Below are positions 24,613 through 33,721 of a DNA stretch of 64,000 nt, piece by piece. A program made the position numbers and the translations under genes. A model generated the notes under the pieces. That model was not told the origin of the DNA. It saw only the letters and a list, made by a program, of their open reading frames with translations, and searched no databases. Origin of the DNA: Streptomyces sp. WM6386 (lineage in GTDB: Bacteria > Actinomycetota > Actinomycetes > Streptomycetales > Streptomycetaceae); contig NZ_JXTE01000004.1 in the NCBI RefSeq assembly GCF_000972385.1, positions 62,001 through 126,000 on the forward strand, given 5' to 3'. Position 1 is the first letter of the stretch. Every line of letters starts with the position of its first letter.

Positions 24613-26037
24613 ATGAAGAGACGTACGCTGCTGGGCGCCGCCCTCGCCGGTGCCGTGATGACCCCCGCCCTCGGCGCCGGCACCGCCCGCGCCGCCGACC
24701 CCGGCCCCTCGGTCACCCGGACCGGCACCACCACGCTCGACAGTCAGGCCGTCTTCTTCGTCTCCTACGACGGCCTGGTCAACAACAACTCGTTCCAGAA
24801 GAACGGCCTGTTGACCTACAAGGGCTACCAGTACGCCGTCTGGTACACCGCCGACAAGAACGCCGTCGTCGGACGCCGCGTCCTCGGCGGCAGCACCTGG
24901 TCGACGGTCCAGGTCGGTCACACCCTCAAGGCCAGCGACTCCCACAACGTCATCTCCATGGGCGTCTCCAAGGTCGACGGCCGCCTCCACCTCAACATGG
25001 ACTCGCACAGCGACGGCTTCACCTACGTCAAGTCGGTGGCCGGGCTCATGGACAACCCGTCCGGACTGAGCTGGACCGCGAGCCGGTTCGGCGCGCCGCA
25101 GTCCACCCTCGACGGCCTCGCCCTCACCTCGCAGTTCACCTACCCGCAGTTCGTCTCCACCCCCGACGGCAAGCTCCAGCTCAGCTACCGCGTCGCCATA
25201 TCCGGCAACGGCCGCAACGCCCTCGCGGAGTACGACGGTTCGACCTGGACGAACCTCGGCGAGTGGTCCAGCTCCACCGGCACCTACACCAGCGAGCACG
25301 GCTCCTCGACGGCCCGCAACATGTACCTGCACGGCATCGACTACGACGTCAACGGCCGACTGCACTCCTTCTTCACCTGGCGCGAGCAGAACGGCGCCGT
25401 GATGTGCTCCAGCGGCGGCATCACCAACCACGACACCGGTTACGTCTACTCCGACGACCGCGGCCGCACCTGGCGCAACAACGCCGGCACCGTCGTCGGC
25501 ACCACCGGCGGCTCCGACAAGGTCGCCGTCACCGACTCCGGTCTCGTCATCGACGCGCTCAACCCGGACCACTCCCTGATGAACCAGGAGAGCCAGGCCA
25601 CCGACTCCGCCGGCCGGCCGCACGCGATCATCAGTTACGTGCCCGGGCGCTTCGGCCAGTGCACCACCGACTACGTGTCCGACCGGACCGCCAACGGCCG
25701 GGCGTTCCACGTCCGCAAGAACGCGTCGGGCACCTGGCAGAAGACCGAGATACCGGTGGTGCTGGGCTCCAGCCAGCGCACCAGACTCGTCCTGGACAAG
25801 TACGACAACGCCTACGCGGTCTTCCCGTTCGGCCGGATCGCCGGAGCCTCCGCGGCCTCCGGATACACCGACTGGAAGATCCTCTTCGACGGCAGCGGTC
25901 TCAACGCCTTCGGCGAGGTCGTGATCGACGAGATGCGGATCAAGGCCGACAACGTCCTGTCCGTCATGTACCAGGAGAAGTCCAGCGGAACCACGCCCTC
26001 GGCACTGCACGTCGTCGACTTCGCGCTTCCCGCCTGA
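24613..26037 (+). CDS. Tat-exported BNR-4 protein, probable rhamnosyl-glucuronate (PL42-like) lyase
   Basis: A 474-residue secreted protein. ATG 24613 is chosen because GGAG sits nine bases upstream. Residues 1-27 form a Tat signal (KRRTLLG, cleavage near ARA-AD). The rest is a predicted seven-bladed beta-propeller of the BNR-4 family, with TYKGYQYAVWYTADKNAVVGRR near the start, HLHGIDY-like HGIDYDVNGRLHSFFTWR, and YVYSDDRGRTWRNN. From family knowledge, BNR-4 propellers include ulvan lyases and lyases that cut L-rhamnose-alpha-1,4-D-glucuronate bonds (PL42). Position between rhaM and the regulator strongly suggests it releases rhamnose from plant or algal polysaccharides such as gum arabic. 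The exact bond cut is inferred. Confidence 0.72.
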   Translation: MKRRTLLGAALAGAVMTPALGAGTARAADPGPSVTRTGTTTLDSQAVFFVSYDGLVNNNSFQKNGLLTYKGYQYAVWYTADKNAVVGRRVLGGSTWSTVQVGHTLKASDSHNVISMGVSKVDGRLHLNMDSHSDGFTYVKSVAGLMDNPSGLSWTASRFGAPQSTLDGLALTSQFTYPQFVSTPDGKLQLSYRVAISGNGRNALAEYDGSTWTNLGEWSSSTGTYTSEHGSSTARNMYLHGIDYDVNGRLHSFFTWREQNGAVMCSSGGITNHDTGYVYSDDRGRTWRNNAGTVVGTTGGSDKVAVTDSGLVIDALNPDHSLMNQESQATDSAGRPHAIISYVPGRFGQCTTDYVSDRTANGRAFHVRKNASGTWQKTEIPVVLGSSQRTRLVLDKYDNAYAVFPFGRIAGASAASGYTDWKILFDGSGLNAFGEVVIDEMRIKADNVLSVMYQEKSSGTTPSALHVVDFALPA

Positions 26038-26116
26038 CCGAAGTCGTCCTGGAGCGGCGTGCCGGTAATGTGAAGGCCTGCCCGCCGCTCCTTGTTCACC
26101 TGGAGGTCCCTGCCCG

Positions 26117-27142
26117 ATGGCCCAGTCGGTGGGTATCAAGGACGTCGCCCGTGCCGCCGGAGTCTCGGTGGGCACGGTGTCGAACGTGATCAACCGTCCG
26201 GACTCCGTCGCCACCGAGACCCGGGCCCGCGTCCTGTCCGCGATCGACCGGCTCGGTTACGTCCGCAGCGAGTCCGCGCGCCAACTGCGCGCGGGCCGTA
26301 GCCGGATCATGGGGCTGCTCGTCCTCGACATGGGCAACCCGTTCTTCGTGGACGTCGCACGCGGCGCCGAGCGGGCCGCCCGGGACGCCGGACTCGGCGT
26401 GATGGTCTGCAACAGCGCGCAGAGCCCCGGCGAGGAGGCCGAGTACCTCTCGCTCTTCGCCGAACAGCGGGTCCGGGGCGTCCTGCTCACCCCCGCCGAC
26501 GCGACCGGCCGCAACATCGACGGCTTCCGGCGCCACGGCATTCCCTTCGTCCTGGTCGACCGCGTCGCCGAGGGGACCACGGAGTGCTCCGTCTCCGTCG
26601 ACGACGTCGCGGGCGGCGCCCTCGCCGTACGCCATCTCATCGACGCCGGGCACCGCTCCATCGCGTACGTCAGCGGCCCGCCCGGCTTCAACCAGGTCCG
26701 TGACCGTCGCACCGGCGCCCTCAACGCGCTCGCCGAGGCCGGCCTCGCCCCCGAGGTACTGCGCGAACTGCCCACCGAACGCCTCGACGTCGCCGCGGGG
26801 CGGGATGCCGGGGCCCGTCTTCTGGGCCTCGCCGCCCGCCCCACCGCCGTCTTCTGCGCCAACGACCTCCTGGCCCTCGGTGTGCTCCAGGCGATGTACG
26901 CGGCCGGCATAAACGTCCCCGACGACCTCGCCATCGTCGGCTACGACGACATCGAGTTCGCCGCCGCCGCGGCCGTCCCCCTCACCTCGGTGCGCCAGCC
27001 CGCCGTCACCATGGGCGCCCTGGCCGCGGAGCTGCTGCTGGAGGAGACGGAGGCGGAGACCGTGACGCGCCGGCACGAACACCGGCGGGTGGTGCTCCAG
27101 CCGGAACTGGTCGTACGGCGCTCGAGTCTCTCCGCCCGCTGA
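26117..27142 (+). CDS. LacI-family regulator of rhamnose genes
   Basis: A 341-residue regulator has an N-terminal LacI helix-turn-helix (IKDVARAAGVSVGTVSNVIN, hinge RQLRAGRSRIMGL) and a C-terminal sugar-binding domain (FRRHGIPFVLVDRV, VRHLIDAGHRSIAYV). GGAGG precedes the ATG. It closes the plus-strand rha cluster, and the TGAAACGTTTCA-like sites at 19.3-19.5 kb are its likely targets. L-Rhamnose or a rhamnose metabolite is the presumed inducer. Confidence 0.9.
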   Translation: MAQSVGIKDVARAAGVSVGTVSNVINRPDSVATETRARVLSAIDRLGYVRSESARQLRAGRSRIMGLLVLDMGNPFFVDVARGAERAARDAGLGVMVCNSAQSPGEEAEYLSLFAEQRVRGVLLTPADATGRNIDGFRRHGIPFVLVDRVAEGTTECSVSVDDVAGGALAVRHLIDAGHRSIAYVSGPPGFNQVRDRRTGALNALAEAGLAPEVLRELPTERLDVAAGRDAGARLLGLAARPTAVFCANDLLALGVLQAMYAAGINVPDDLAIVGYDDIEFAAAAAVPLTSVRQPAVTMGALAAELLLEETEAETVTRRHEHRRVVLQPELVVRRSSLSAR

Positions 27143-27245
27143 TCCACCGGTCAGTACGATTTCATGATCCCGGGGATCGGATATCGGACGGACATGTGCT
27201 GAACTGGGACGCGCCTGAAGTAGTCCGTCCGTCCCGGGAGCCCTG

Positions 27246-28547
27246 TTGACCGCGACCTACCGCCAGCCCGGCGTCGTCCTCACCGACCGCCGCTTCACCG
27301 TGCCGCTCGACCACGACGACCCCACGGGGGAGACGATCGAGCTCTACGCCCGTGAGGTGGCCACCGCAGACAAGGCGCAGCAGAACCTGCCGTGGCTGAT
27401 CTACCTCCAGGGCGGACCCGGCTTCGGCGCGAACCGCTTCGTCGGCAGGCCCGCCTGGCTGGGCCGTGCCCTCAAGGAGTTCCGTGTCCTGCTCCTGGAC
27501 CAGCGCGGCACCGGCCACTCCACGCCCGCCAACCGCCAGACGCTCCCGCTGCGCGGCGGCCCCGCCCAGCAGGCCGACTACCTCACGCACTTCCGCGCCG
27601 ACTCGATCGTCCGTGACTGCGAGGCGATCCGCCCCCGGCTCACCGGCGGCGCCCCCTGGACCGTCCTCGGCCAGAGCTTCGGCGGCTTCTGCGCGGTGAA
27701 CTACCTCTCCAGCGCCCCCGAGGGCCTCAGCGCCGCCGTGATCACCGGCGGTCTGCCCTCCCTCGACGCCCACGCCGACGACGTCTACCGCGCCGCCTAC
27801 CCGCGCATCGAGCGCAAGGTCGCCACGCACTACGCCCGCTACCCGCAGGACGTCGAGCGCGCCCGCCGTATCGCCGACCACCTCCTCCACCACGAGGTGA
27901 CCCTGCCGAACGGCTGCCGCCTCACCGCCGAGGCCTTCCAGTCCCTCGGCATCCTCCTCGGCGGCGGCGAGGGCAGCCACCGTCTGCACTTCCTCCTGGA
28001 AGAAGCCTTCGTCCGCACCCCGAACGGACCGGCGCTCTCCGACGCCTTCCAGGAAGAGGTCCAGGGCCTCCTCTCGTACGCGGGCCACCCGCTCTACGCC
28101 CTCGTCCACGAGGCGATCTACGGCCAGGACGCCCGGCCCACGGACTGGTCGGCCGAGCGTGTCCGCACCGAGTTCCCGCAGTTCGACGCCGCCAAGACGC
28201 TCGCGGGCGACGGACCGCTGCTGTTCACCGGCGAGTCCGTCCACCCCTGGATGTTCGAGACCGACCCGGCGCTGCGCCCGCTGCGCGAGACCGCCGAACT
28301 CCTCGCCGCACGCACCGACTGGACGCCGCTGTACGACAGCGCCCGGCTCGCCGCCAACGAGGTCCCGGTCGCCGCGGCCGTCTACCACGACGACATGTAC
28401 GTCGACACCGCCCACTCCCTGGACACCGCCCGCTCGATCCGCGGCCTGCGCACCTGGGTCACCGACGAGTTCGAGCACGACGGCGTCCGGGCCGGCGGCC
28501 CCCGCGTCCTGGACCGGCTGCTGGCGCTCGCACGCGACGAGGCGTGA
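27246..28547 (+). CDS. Alpha/beta hydrolase, prolyl aminopeptidase-like (S33)
   Basis: A 433-residue S33-type peptidase with a TTG start preceded by GGGAG. The oxyanion region is LIYLQGGPGFG, followed by LLLDQRGTGHS, then the nucleophile elbow LGQSFGGFCA (Ser about residue 145). The C-terminal His is probably in the VYHDDMYVD segment. Family members remove N-terminal proline or other residues from peptides. It has no signal peptide, so it is intracellular. It is probably transcribed with the PIG-L gene 28 bp downstream. Confidence 0.85.
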   Translation: MTATYRQPGVVLTDRRFTVPLDHDDPTGETIELYAREVATADKAQQNLPWLIYLQGGPGFGANRFVGRPAWLGRALKEFRVLLLDQRGTGHSTPANRQTLPLRGGPAQQADYLTHFRADSIVRDCEAIRPRLTGGAPWTVLGQSFGGFCAVNYLSSAPEGLSAAVITGGLPSLDAHADDVYRAAYPRIERKVATHYARYPQDVERARRIADHLLHHEVTLPNGCRLTAEAFQSLGILLGGGEGSHRLHFLLEEAFVRTPNGPALSDAFQEEVQGLLSYAGHPLYALVHEAIYGQDARPTDWSAERVRTEFPQFDAAKTLAGDGPLLFTGESVHPWMFETDPALRPLRETAELLAARTDWTPLYDSARLAANEVPVAAAVYHDDMYVDTAHSLDTARSIRGLRTWVTDEFEHDGVRAGGPRVLDRLLALARDEA

Positions 28548-28575
28548 TGTCGGTGGCGCGGATTAGTCTCGGAGC

Positions 28576-29319
28576 ATGACAGAGCCGACGCCCACTCAGC
28601 TTCTGCCCATGCCCGAGGACTGGCGGCGCGCCCTCGCGGTCGTGGCCCACCCGGACGACCTGGAGTACGGCTGCTCGGCCGCGATCGCCACCTGGACCGA
28701 CGGTGGCCGAGAGGTCGCCTACGTCCTGGCGACCCGCGGCGAGGCAGGCATCGACACGCTGGAGCCCGACAAGTGCGGTCCGCTGCGTGAGCAGGAGCAG
28801 CGGGCAAGCGCGGCGGTCGTCGGGGTGTCGACGGTGGAGTTCCTCGACCACAGGGACGGCGTGCTCGAGTACGGCCTCGCCCTGCGCCGCGACATCGCCG
28901 CCGCGATCCGCCGCCACCGTCCGGAGCTGGTGATCACCCTCAACCACCGCGACACCTGGGGCGGCGTCGCCTGGAACACTCCCGACCATGTCGCGGTGGG
29001 CCGCGCGACCCTGGACGCGGCCGCCGACGCCGGCAACCGCTGGATCTTCCCGGAGCTGCTGGAACAGGGCCTGGAGCCGTGGAACGGCGTCCGCTGGGTG
29101 GCCGTCGCGGGCTCGTCGACCCCCACCCACGCGGCGGACGCCTCGGGCGGGCTGGAGCGCGCGGTGCGCTCACTGCTCGAACACCGCACGTACATCGAGG
29201 CGTTGACCGACGAGGACCCGGAGACGTACGCCCGCGGCTTCCTGACCGGGAACGCCACGGCGACAGGGGAGCGGTTCGGCGGGAAGCCTGCCGTGGCCTT
29301 CGAACTGTTCAGTCGGTAA
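28576..29319 (+). CDS. PIG-L family deacetylase
   Basis: A 247-residue LmbE/PIG-L protein with the zinc-binding AHPDDLEYG motif at about residues 25-33 and a second metal histidine in TPDHVAVGRA. The family deacetylates N-acetylglucosamine conjugates (mycothiol pathway MshB, mycothiol-conjugate amidase) and antibiotic intermediates. It is shorter than MshB/Mca, so a detoxification or secondary role is equally likely. The convergent DUF5999 gene starts nine bases past its stop. Confidence 0.86.
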   Translation: MTEPTPTQLLPMPEDWRRALAVVAHPDDLEYGCSAAIATWTDGGREVAYVLATRGEAGIDTLEPDKCGPLREQEQRASAAVVGVSTVEFLDHRDGVLEYGLALRRDIAAAIRRHRPELVITLNHRDTWGGVAWNTPDHVAVGRATLDAAADAGNRWIFPELLEQGLEPWNGVRWVAVAGSSTPTHAADASGGLERAVRSLLEHRTYIEALTDEDPETYARGFLTGNATATGERFGGKPAVAFELFSR

Positions 29320-29328
29320 GAGGCGAAC

Positions 29329-29529
29329 TCACGCGGCCACGACCAGTGTCCCGACCGCCCGCCGCGGGCTCACCACCCGTCCGTCCGGCAGGAGTTCACC
29401 GGTGTCGTCGAAGACGATCGTGCCGTTGCACAGCAGGTGCCAGCCCTGTTCGGGGTGGGACGACACGATGATCGCGGCGTGGTGGTCCGTGCTGTCGGCG
29501 GTGGGGCACGCGGGCTGGTGGCTGCACAT
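29329..29529 (-). CDS. DUF5999 family small protein
   Basis: A 66-residue protein begins MCSHQPACPTADSTDHHAA, with a Cys/His cluster that could bind a metal, and ends in a beta-rich LLCNGTIVFDDTGELLPDGR segment. It matches a short protein family widespread in Streptomyces and of unknown function. The start is ATG 29529; the longer upstream frame is arginine-rich and not conserved. Confidence 0.82.
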   Translation of the reverse strand: MCSHQPACPTADSTDHHAAIIVSSHPEQGWHLLCNGTIVFDDTGELLPDGRVVSPRRAVGTLVVAA

Positions 29530-29676
29530 GACGTCTCTCCACGGTCTTCGGCGGGGTGGTTCTCCTGGTTCCGTCGGCCTGCGTCTCAGTGGTAGCCGAC
29601 TTTGTTTTCTCTTGTATGTAGAGACCCCCACAGTGCGAGAAATTCATCGGTGAGGTTCGTTCCGTATGCTGGAAAC

Positions 29677-30504
29677 ATGCAAGATCACATAGCCGGCCCT
29701 GCCGACCTGCGCGGCGACTGCGCGAGCTGTTTCGGGCTGTGCTGCGTCGCCCTGCCCTTCACGGCGTCGAAGGACTTCGCCGTGGACAAGCCGGCCGGCA
29801 AGCCCTGCTCGAACCTCCAGGACGACCACCGCTGCGGCATCCACACCCGGCTGCGGCAGAAGGGCTTCACCGGCTGCACGGTCTACGACTGCTTCGGCGC
29901 CGGACAGAAGGTCTCGCAGGTCACCTTCGGCGGCCGGGACTGGCGCACGGACCCGCGCGAGGACGCCCGCCGCATGTTCGACGTGTTCCCGGTCGTCCGC
30001 CAGCTGCACGAGCTGCTCTGGTACCTCACCGAGGCCCTCACCCTGCCTGCCGCCCGCCCGGTCCACGCCGACCTGCGCCGCATGCTGGAGCGGACGGAGC
30101 AGCTCACCCGTCAAACCCCCGAGGAACTGGGTGTGTTGGACGTGCCTGCGCACCGCCGGGACGTCAATGTGCTCCTGCTGAGGACCAGCGAGCTGGTCCG
30201 CGCGGGCACCCGCGGCAAGAAGAAGGACCACCGGGGCGCCGACCTGATGGGCGCCCGCCTCAAGGGCGCCGACCTGCGCGGTGCCAGCCTCCGCGGCGCC
30301 TACCTCATCGCCGCCGACCTCACCGGCGCCGATCTGCGCGGCGCGGACCTGATCGGTGCCGACCTGCGCGACACCGACCTCACGGACGCCGACCTGACCG
30401 ACGCGTTCTTCCTGACCCAGCCGCAGCTGAACGCGGCGAAGGGGAACGCGGGCACGGGCCTGCCAGGGACACTCACCCGCCCTGGGCACTGGGCGAAGGC
30501 CTGA
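29677..30504 (+). CDS. Cys-rich / pentapeptide repeat protein
   Basis: A 275-residue two-part protein. The N-terminal third has CASCFGLCC, CSNL and CTVYDC, resembling the YkgJ-type CxxCxxxCC metal or Fe-S site. The C-terminal quarter has about eleven pentapeptide repeats of the A(D/N)LxG form (GADLMGARLKGADLRGASLR and onward), predicted to form a right-handed beta-helix. ATG 29677 is chosen; TATGCT six bases upstream suggests a leaderless mRNA. Its function is unknown; DNA-mimicry is known for some pentapeptide proteins but is not implied here. Confidence 0.85.
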   Translation: MQDHIAGPADLRGDCASCFGLCCVALPFTASKDFAVDKPAGKPCSNLQDDHRCGIHTRLRQKGFTGCTVYDCFGAGQKVSQVTFGGRDWRTDPREDARRMFDVFPVVRQLHELLWYLTEALTLPAARPVHADLRRMLERTEQLTRQTPEELGVLDVPAHRRDVNVLLLRTSELVRAGTRGKKKDHRGADLMGARLKGADLRGASLRGAYLIAADLTGADLRGADLIGADLRDTDLTDADLTDAFFLTQPQLNAAKGNAGTGLPGTLTRPGHWAKA

Positions 30505-30642
30505 GGGGAGCCCAGGCGACGGGTCGTCGGTGACCGTCACACGCCCCGGGCGCCGGGCGCGGGTCTGGCCGACCCGCCCGGCGGGCTGTCGTCGCCCAGC
30601 GCCCCGACCCCCCGGCTCGCGCGGAGCCGGTAGGCCCTCGCG

Positions 30643-32163
30643 TCAGTCGCCCGCCCCGTGAACCGGGCACCGCAGCTCCGGAGCGGTCGTCTTCCCCGCG
30701 TCGGCCGCCCGTGCCACCGGCGCCGGCGCGCTCCGCCGTTCGAGGTTCAGCCGCAGCCCCTCCGGCATCAACGTCAGCCGCTCCGTCACGCGCAGCCGGT
30801 AGTCCGGGTCGGCCCCCAGCTCGTACCGGCGCAGCAGCAGACCCAGCACCAGCGTGGCCTCGTGCAGCGCGAACTGCCGGCCGATGCACGCCCGGGCCCC
30901 CGTGCCCCACGGCTTGAAGGCGTGCGGCGCCCGGGTCCGTACGGCCTTCGGGTCGAACCGGTCCGGGTCGAACCGCTCGGCGTCCGCACCCCACACCTGC
31001 GGATCGCGGTGCAGCATCGGCGTGAGAACCAGCGTCCACGCACCCCGCCGCATCGGATGCTCCCCGGCCAGCACCGTGTCCTCGATCGCCTCCCGGGCGA
31101 AGGCGGGCGCCGTCGGCCACAGCCGCAGCGACTCGTCCAGCACCCGGCGGACATAGCGCAGCTTGGCCACCTGGTCGTAGCCGGGCACGGCCGTGTCGCC
31201 CCACACCCGGTCCACCTCGGCACGCGCGCGTGCCGCGACGTCGGGGTGCCGGGAGAGGTAGTGCAGGGCGAAGGAGAGGGCACCCGAGGTGGTCTCGTGG
31301 CCGGCCACCAGGAAGGTGATCACCTGGCGCCGGACGTTCTGCGCGGACAGCCGCTCCCCGGTCTCCGGGTGGGCCGTCTCCAGCATCCGGTCCAGCAGGT
31401 CCCCGTCCCCGCCGCCGCTCGCCGTACGACGCTCCTGGACCAGTTCGTCGACCGTCCGGTTCAGGTGGGCGATGTCGGCCTCGTTGCGCCGCGCCGCCTC
31501 CCGCAACAACCCCGGCCAGGGCACCGAGTTGAGTCGCTGCGCGTACGTCAGCGTGCCCACCATCGCCGTGATGAACGGATGCGGCCGGTCCCGCTCGAAG
31601 GAACCGAAGTCGTGCCCGAACCCGGTCCGGGCGATCGTCTCCAGCGTCAGCTTGGTCATGTCCCCGGGAACGTCCACCGAGCGGTCCGCCGCGGTCTCCC
31701 GGTCCCAGTGGTCGGTCAGCCGCTCGGCCACGGCCAGCATCATCGGGTGGTAGGCCGCCATCGCCTCACGGCTGAAGCCCGGTGCCAGCACATCGTGTGC
31801 CAGCTGCCAGTTCGGCTCGTGGTTGTACGCCGTGAACAGCCCGTCCCCGGCCACCGGCCGCAGATTGGCGACGCCGAGCCCCACATGCTTGGCGAAGCGG
31901 GTCTCGTCGGCGAGGTCGGCCGCGAGTTCGGCGCCCCACACGAACACGAACTCCCGGTTGAAGGCCTTGCGCCGGTAGATCGGCCCCAGCATGCGGGCGT
32001 ACCTGAGGGAGTCCTGCAGCGGTGTGCGCCGGTTGGCGCCGAGTACATCGCCGAGGAGGGGGAGCCGGCGCGGCGGGTGCGGGATGCGGCGCAGCTCGGG
32101 CCAGCCGTGCTCCGCGCTGCGGAACCCCTTGGGCAGAGCGGTCCCGGTCGTCGTCTTCGCCAT
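30643..32163 (-). CDS. Cytochrome P450, CYP102-like heme domain without reductase
   Basis: A 506-residue P450 that resembles the heme domain of CYP102 (P450-BM3). Matching blocks include AGDGLFTAYNHEPNWQLAHD, DMTKLTLETIARTGF, the I-helix TFLVAGHETTSGALSFAL, the ExxR motif DESLRLWPTAPAF and the heme loop FKPWGTGARACIGRQFALHE. The protein ends about 45 residues after the heme-domain core, with no flavodoxin or FAD/NADPH domain. CYP102 enzymes hydroxylate fatty acids; this one would need a separate redox partner. The divergent TetR gene probably controls it. Confidence 0.92.
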   Translation of the reverse strand: MAKTTTGTALPKGFRSAEHGWPELRRIPHPPRRLPLLGDVLGANRRTPLQDSLRYARMLGPIYRRKAFNREFVFVWGAELAADLADETRFAKHVGLGVANLRPVAGDGLFTAYNHEPNWQLAHDVLAPGFSREAMAAYHPMMLAVAERLTDHWDRETAADRSVDVPGDMTKLTLETIARTGFGHDFGSFERDRPHPFITAMVGTLTYAQRLNSVPWPGLLREAARRNEADIAHLNRTVDELVQERRTASGGGDGDLLDRMLETAHPETGERLSAQNVRRQVITFLVAGHETTSGALSFALHYLSRHPDVAARARAEVDRVWGDTAVPGYDQVAKLRYVRRVLDESLRLWPTAPAFAREAIEDTVLAGEHPMRRGAWTLVLTPMLHRDPQVWGADAERFDPDRFDPKAVRTRAPHAFKPWGTGARACIGRQFALHEATLVLGLLLRRYELGADPDYRLRVTERLTLMPEGLRLNLERRSAPAPVARAADAGKTTAPELRCPVHGAGD

Positions 32164-32210
32164 GACGCCATCTCCCTTGCTTCACCGGCGGATCGAGCGT
32201 GTTGTACGTG

Positions 32211-32250
32211 GGTTCAATAGCGTGATTCAGTCTGATCCCGTTGTTGAACC
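32211..32250. promoter_or_regulatory. Inverted repeat between the P450 and TetR genes
   Basis: GGTTCAA at 32211-32217 is the exact reverse complement of TTGAACC at 32244-32250. They lie in the 108-bp divergent spacer. They may be two half-operators or two separate sites for the adjacent TetR protein. Confidence 0.35.
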
Positions 32251-32271
32251 GACGTCAAGTAAAGTGCTGCC

Positions 32272-32880
32272 ATGGCCGCCGAGCAGGGCGCACGCACACG
32301 CCGTCGACTCAGTACCGAGGAGCGCCGTGAGCAGCTCCTCGCCGTCGGCGCGCGACTGTTCTCGGAGAGTCCGTACGACGACGTGTGGATCGAGCGCGTC
32401 GCCGAGATCGCCGAGGTCTCGCGCGGGCTGCTGTACCACTACTTCCCGACCAAGCGGGACTTCTTCGCGGCGGTCGTCGAGCGCGAGAGCACGCGGATGC
32501 TGCGGATGACCGCGGCCGTGCCCGGGATGCCGGTGCGCGAGCAGCTGTCGGCCGGACTGGACACGTTCCTGGAGTACGTCGAGGCCCACGCGCACGGTTA
32601 CCGTGCCTTCCATCGGGCCGACGCGGCGGGGGACCAGTCCGTGCGCAAGGTCTACCAGCGGGCGCTCGCCGCGCAGGAGCGGCAGATCCTGGCCGCGCTG
32701 GCCGCGGACCCGGAGTTCGGTGCGGTCCTGGAGGTGCGGCCCGACACCAGGCTCGCCGTGCGCGGCTGGCTGGCCTTCACCACCGCCGTCTGTCTGGAGT
32801 GGCTGAGGGGTTCGGACCTCTCGCGCGAGCAGGTGCGCGACCTGTGTGCCCGTGCCCTTCTGGGTGTCGTCGCCCCCTGA
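32272..32880 (+). CDS. TetR-family regulator
   Basis: A 202-residue protein with an N-terminal TetR domain; the recognition helix region is RVAEIAEVSRGLLYHYFPTK. The C-terminal domain (YRAFHRADAAGDQSVRKVYQ) is of the type found beside P450 genes. It is divergent from the CYP102-like gene, which makes that gene its most likely target; fatty acids or their analogues are plausible ligands by analogy only. Confidence 0.9.
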   Translation: MAAEQGARTRRRLSTEERREQLLAVGARLFSESPYDDVWIERVAEIAEVSRGLLYHYFPTKRDFFAAVVERESTRMLRMTAAVPGMPVREQLSAGLDTFLEYVEAHAHGYRAFHRADAAGDQSVRKVYQRALAAQERQILAALAADPEFGAVLEVRPDTRLAVRGWLAFTTAVCLEWLRGSDLSREQVRDLCARALLGVVAP

Positions 32881-32928
32881 GCGTGCCCGCGTGTGCCGAA
32901 AAGGACCAGCAAAGGATCAGGTCGCCGG

Positions 32929-32957
32929 TTGGCGTACACCCCGATCTCGGATAGGTT
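32929..32957 (+). promoter_or_regulatory. Promoter of the DUF2470 gene
   Basis: TTGGCG at 32929-32934 and TAGGTT at 32952-32957 are 17 bp apart, a good sigma-70-type spacing. The -10 overlaps the start of the iron box at 32956, which would let a bound iron repressor block transcription. Confidence 0.6.
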
Positions 32958-32974
32958 AGGCAAGGCTTACCTAA
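32956..32974. promoter_or_regulatory. Iron box (IdeR/DmdR1 operator)
   Basis: TTAGGCAAGGCTTACCTAA differs at only a few positions from the actinobacterial 19-bp iron box TTAGGTTAGGCTAACCTAA. It lies between the -10 and the ribosome site AAGGAGG of the DUF2470 gene. Repression by Fe2+-loaded DmdR1/IdeR is expected. Confidence 0.85.
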
Positions 32975-32986
32975 GGAGGTTCTGGG

Positions 32987-33721
32987 ATGGGTTCTGGGAT
33001 GGGTGAACAAATCTGGGCGGCCGCGCCCGCCGCGGCGGAGCGGGCGCGCTCGGTGCTCGCCACCGCGTGGTCCTGCGCGGTGACCGCGGACGGCGGCCGT
33101 GAGGAGTTCGTCGGCGCGCACACCGTGACCGAGGACGGCCGGGTGCGGCTTCAGGTGCCGCAGGACAGTGCCCTCCTCGCGGCCGCGATCTGCGCGCCTC
33201 GCGGAGAGCCGTCCGCCGTGCTGGAGTTCGCCGACGTCTCGCCCGTCCCCGTGCGCAACCGTATCCGGGCCCGCCTCTGGCTCGCCGGCTGGTTCGTCCC
33301 CGAGGGCGGCGACCTGGCGTTCCGGGCGACGCGGGTGGTGCTGCGCGAGCCGTCCGGTGCCGTGGTCGTCGACCTCGACGAGTTCGCCGCCGCCGCACCC
33401 GACCCGCTGGCCACGGCCGAGGCCCGGCTCCTGACCCACCTCGCCGACTGCCACTCCGACGCGGTCGAGCGGCTCACCCGGCTCGTGGAGCCCGACAGCC
33501 TGCACGGCGCGGTGAAGGTCCAGCCGCTCGCCGTCGACCGGCACGGACTGACGCTGCGCATCGAACGCACCCGTGCCCAGGGCGACGTACGCCTGCCGTT
33601 CCACCGTCCCGCCGACGACGTCGCCCAGCTCACCGAGCGGATGCACGTCCTGCTCACCCAGGCCGCCGCCGCCTCCTGCCCGCGCGCCCTACAGCGGCAG
33701 CGCACAGACGGCGACGGGTGA
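32987..33721 (+). CDS. DUF2470 protein under iron control
   Basis: A 244-residue protein. The C-terminal part (LTHLADCHSDAVERLTRLV through TLRIERTRAQGDVRLPFHRP) is a DUF2470 domain, which in other proteins is linked to heme-degrading HugZ-like and flavin split-barrel folds. AAGGAGG lies seven bases before ATG 32987; MGSGMG reflects a duplicated TGGGATGGGT start region. The iron box in its promoter implies expression under iron starvation, perhaps for heme or siderophore iron use. Its 3' end overlaps the convergent lactonase gene by 33 bp. Confidence 0.85.
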   Translation: MGSGMGEQIWAAAPAAAERARSVLATAWSCAVTADGGREEFVGAHTVTEDGRVRLQVPQDSALLAAAICAPRGEPSAVLEFADVSPVPVRNRIRARLWLAGWFVPEGGDLAFRATRVVLREPSGAVVVDLDEFAAAAPDPLATAEARLLTHLADCHSDAVERLTRLVEPDSLHGAVKVQPLAVDRHGLTLRIERTRAQGDVRLPFHRPADDVAQLTERMHVLLTQAAAASCPRALQRQRTDGDG

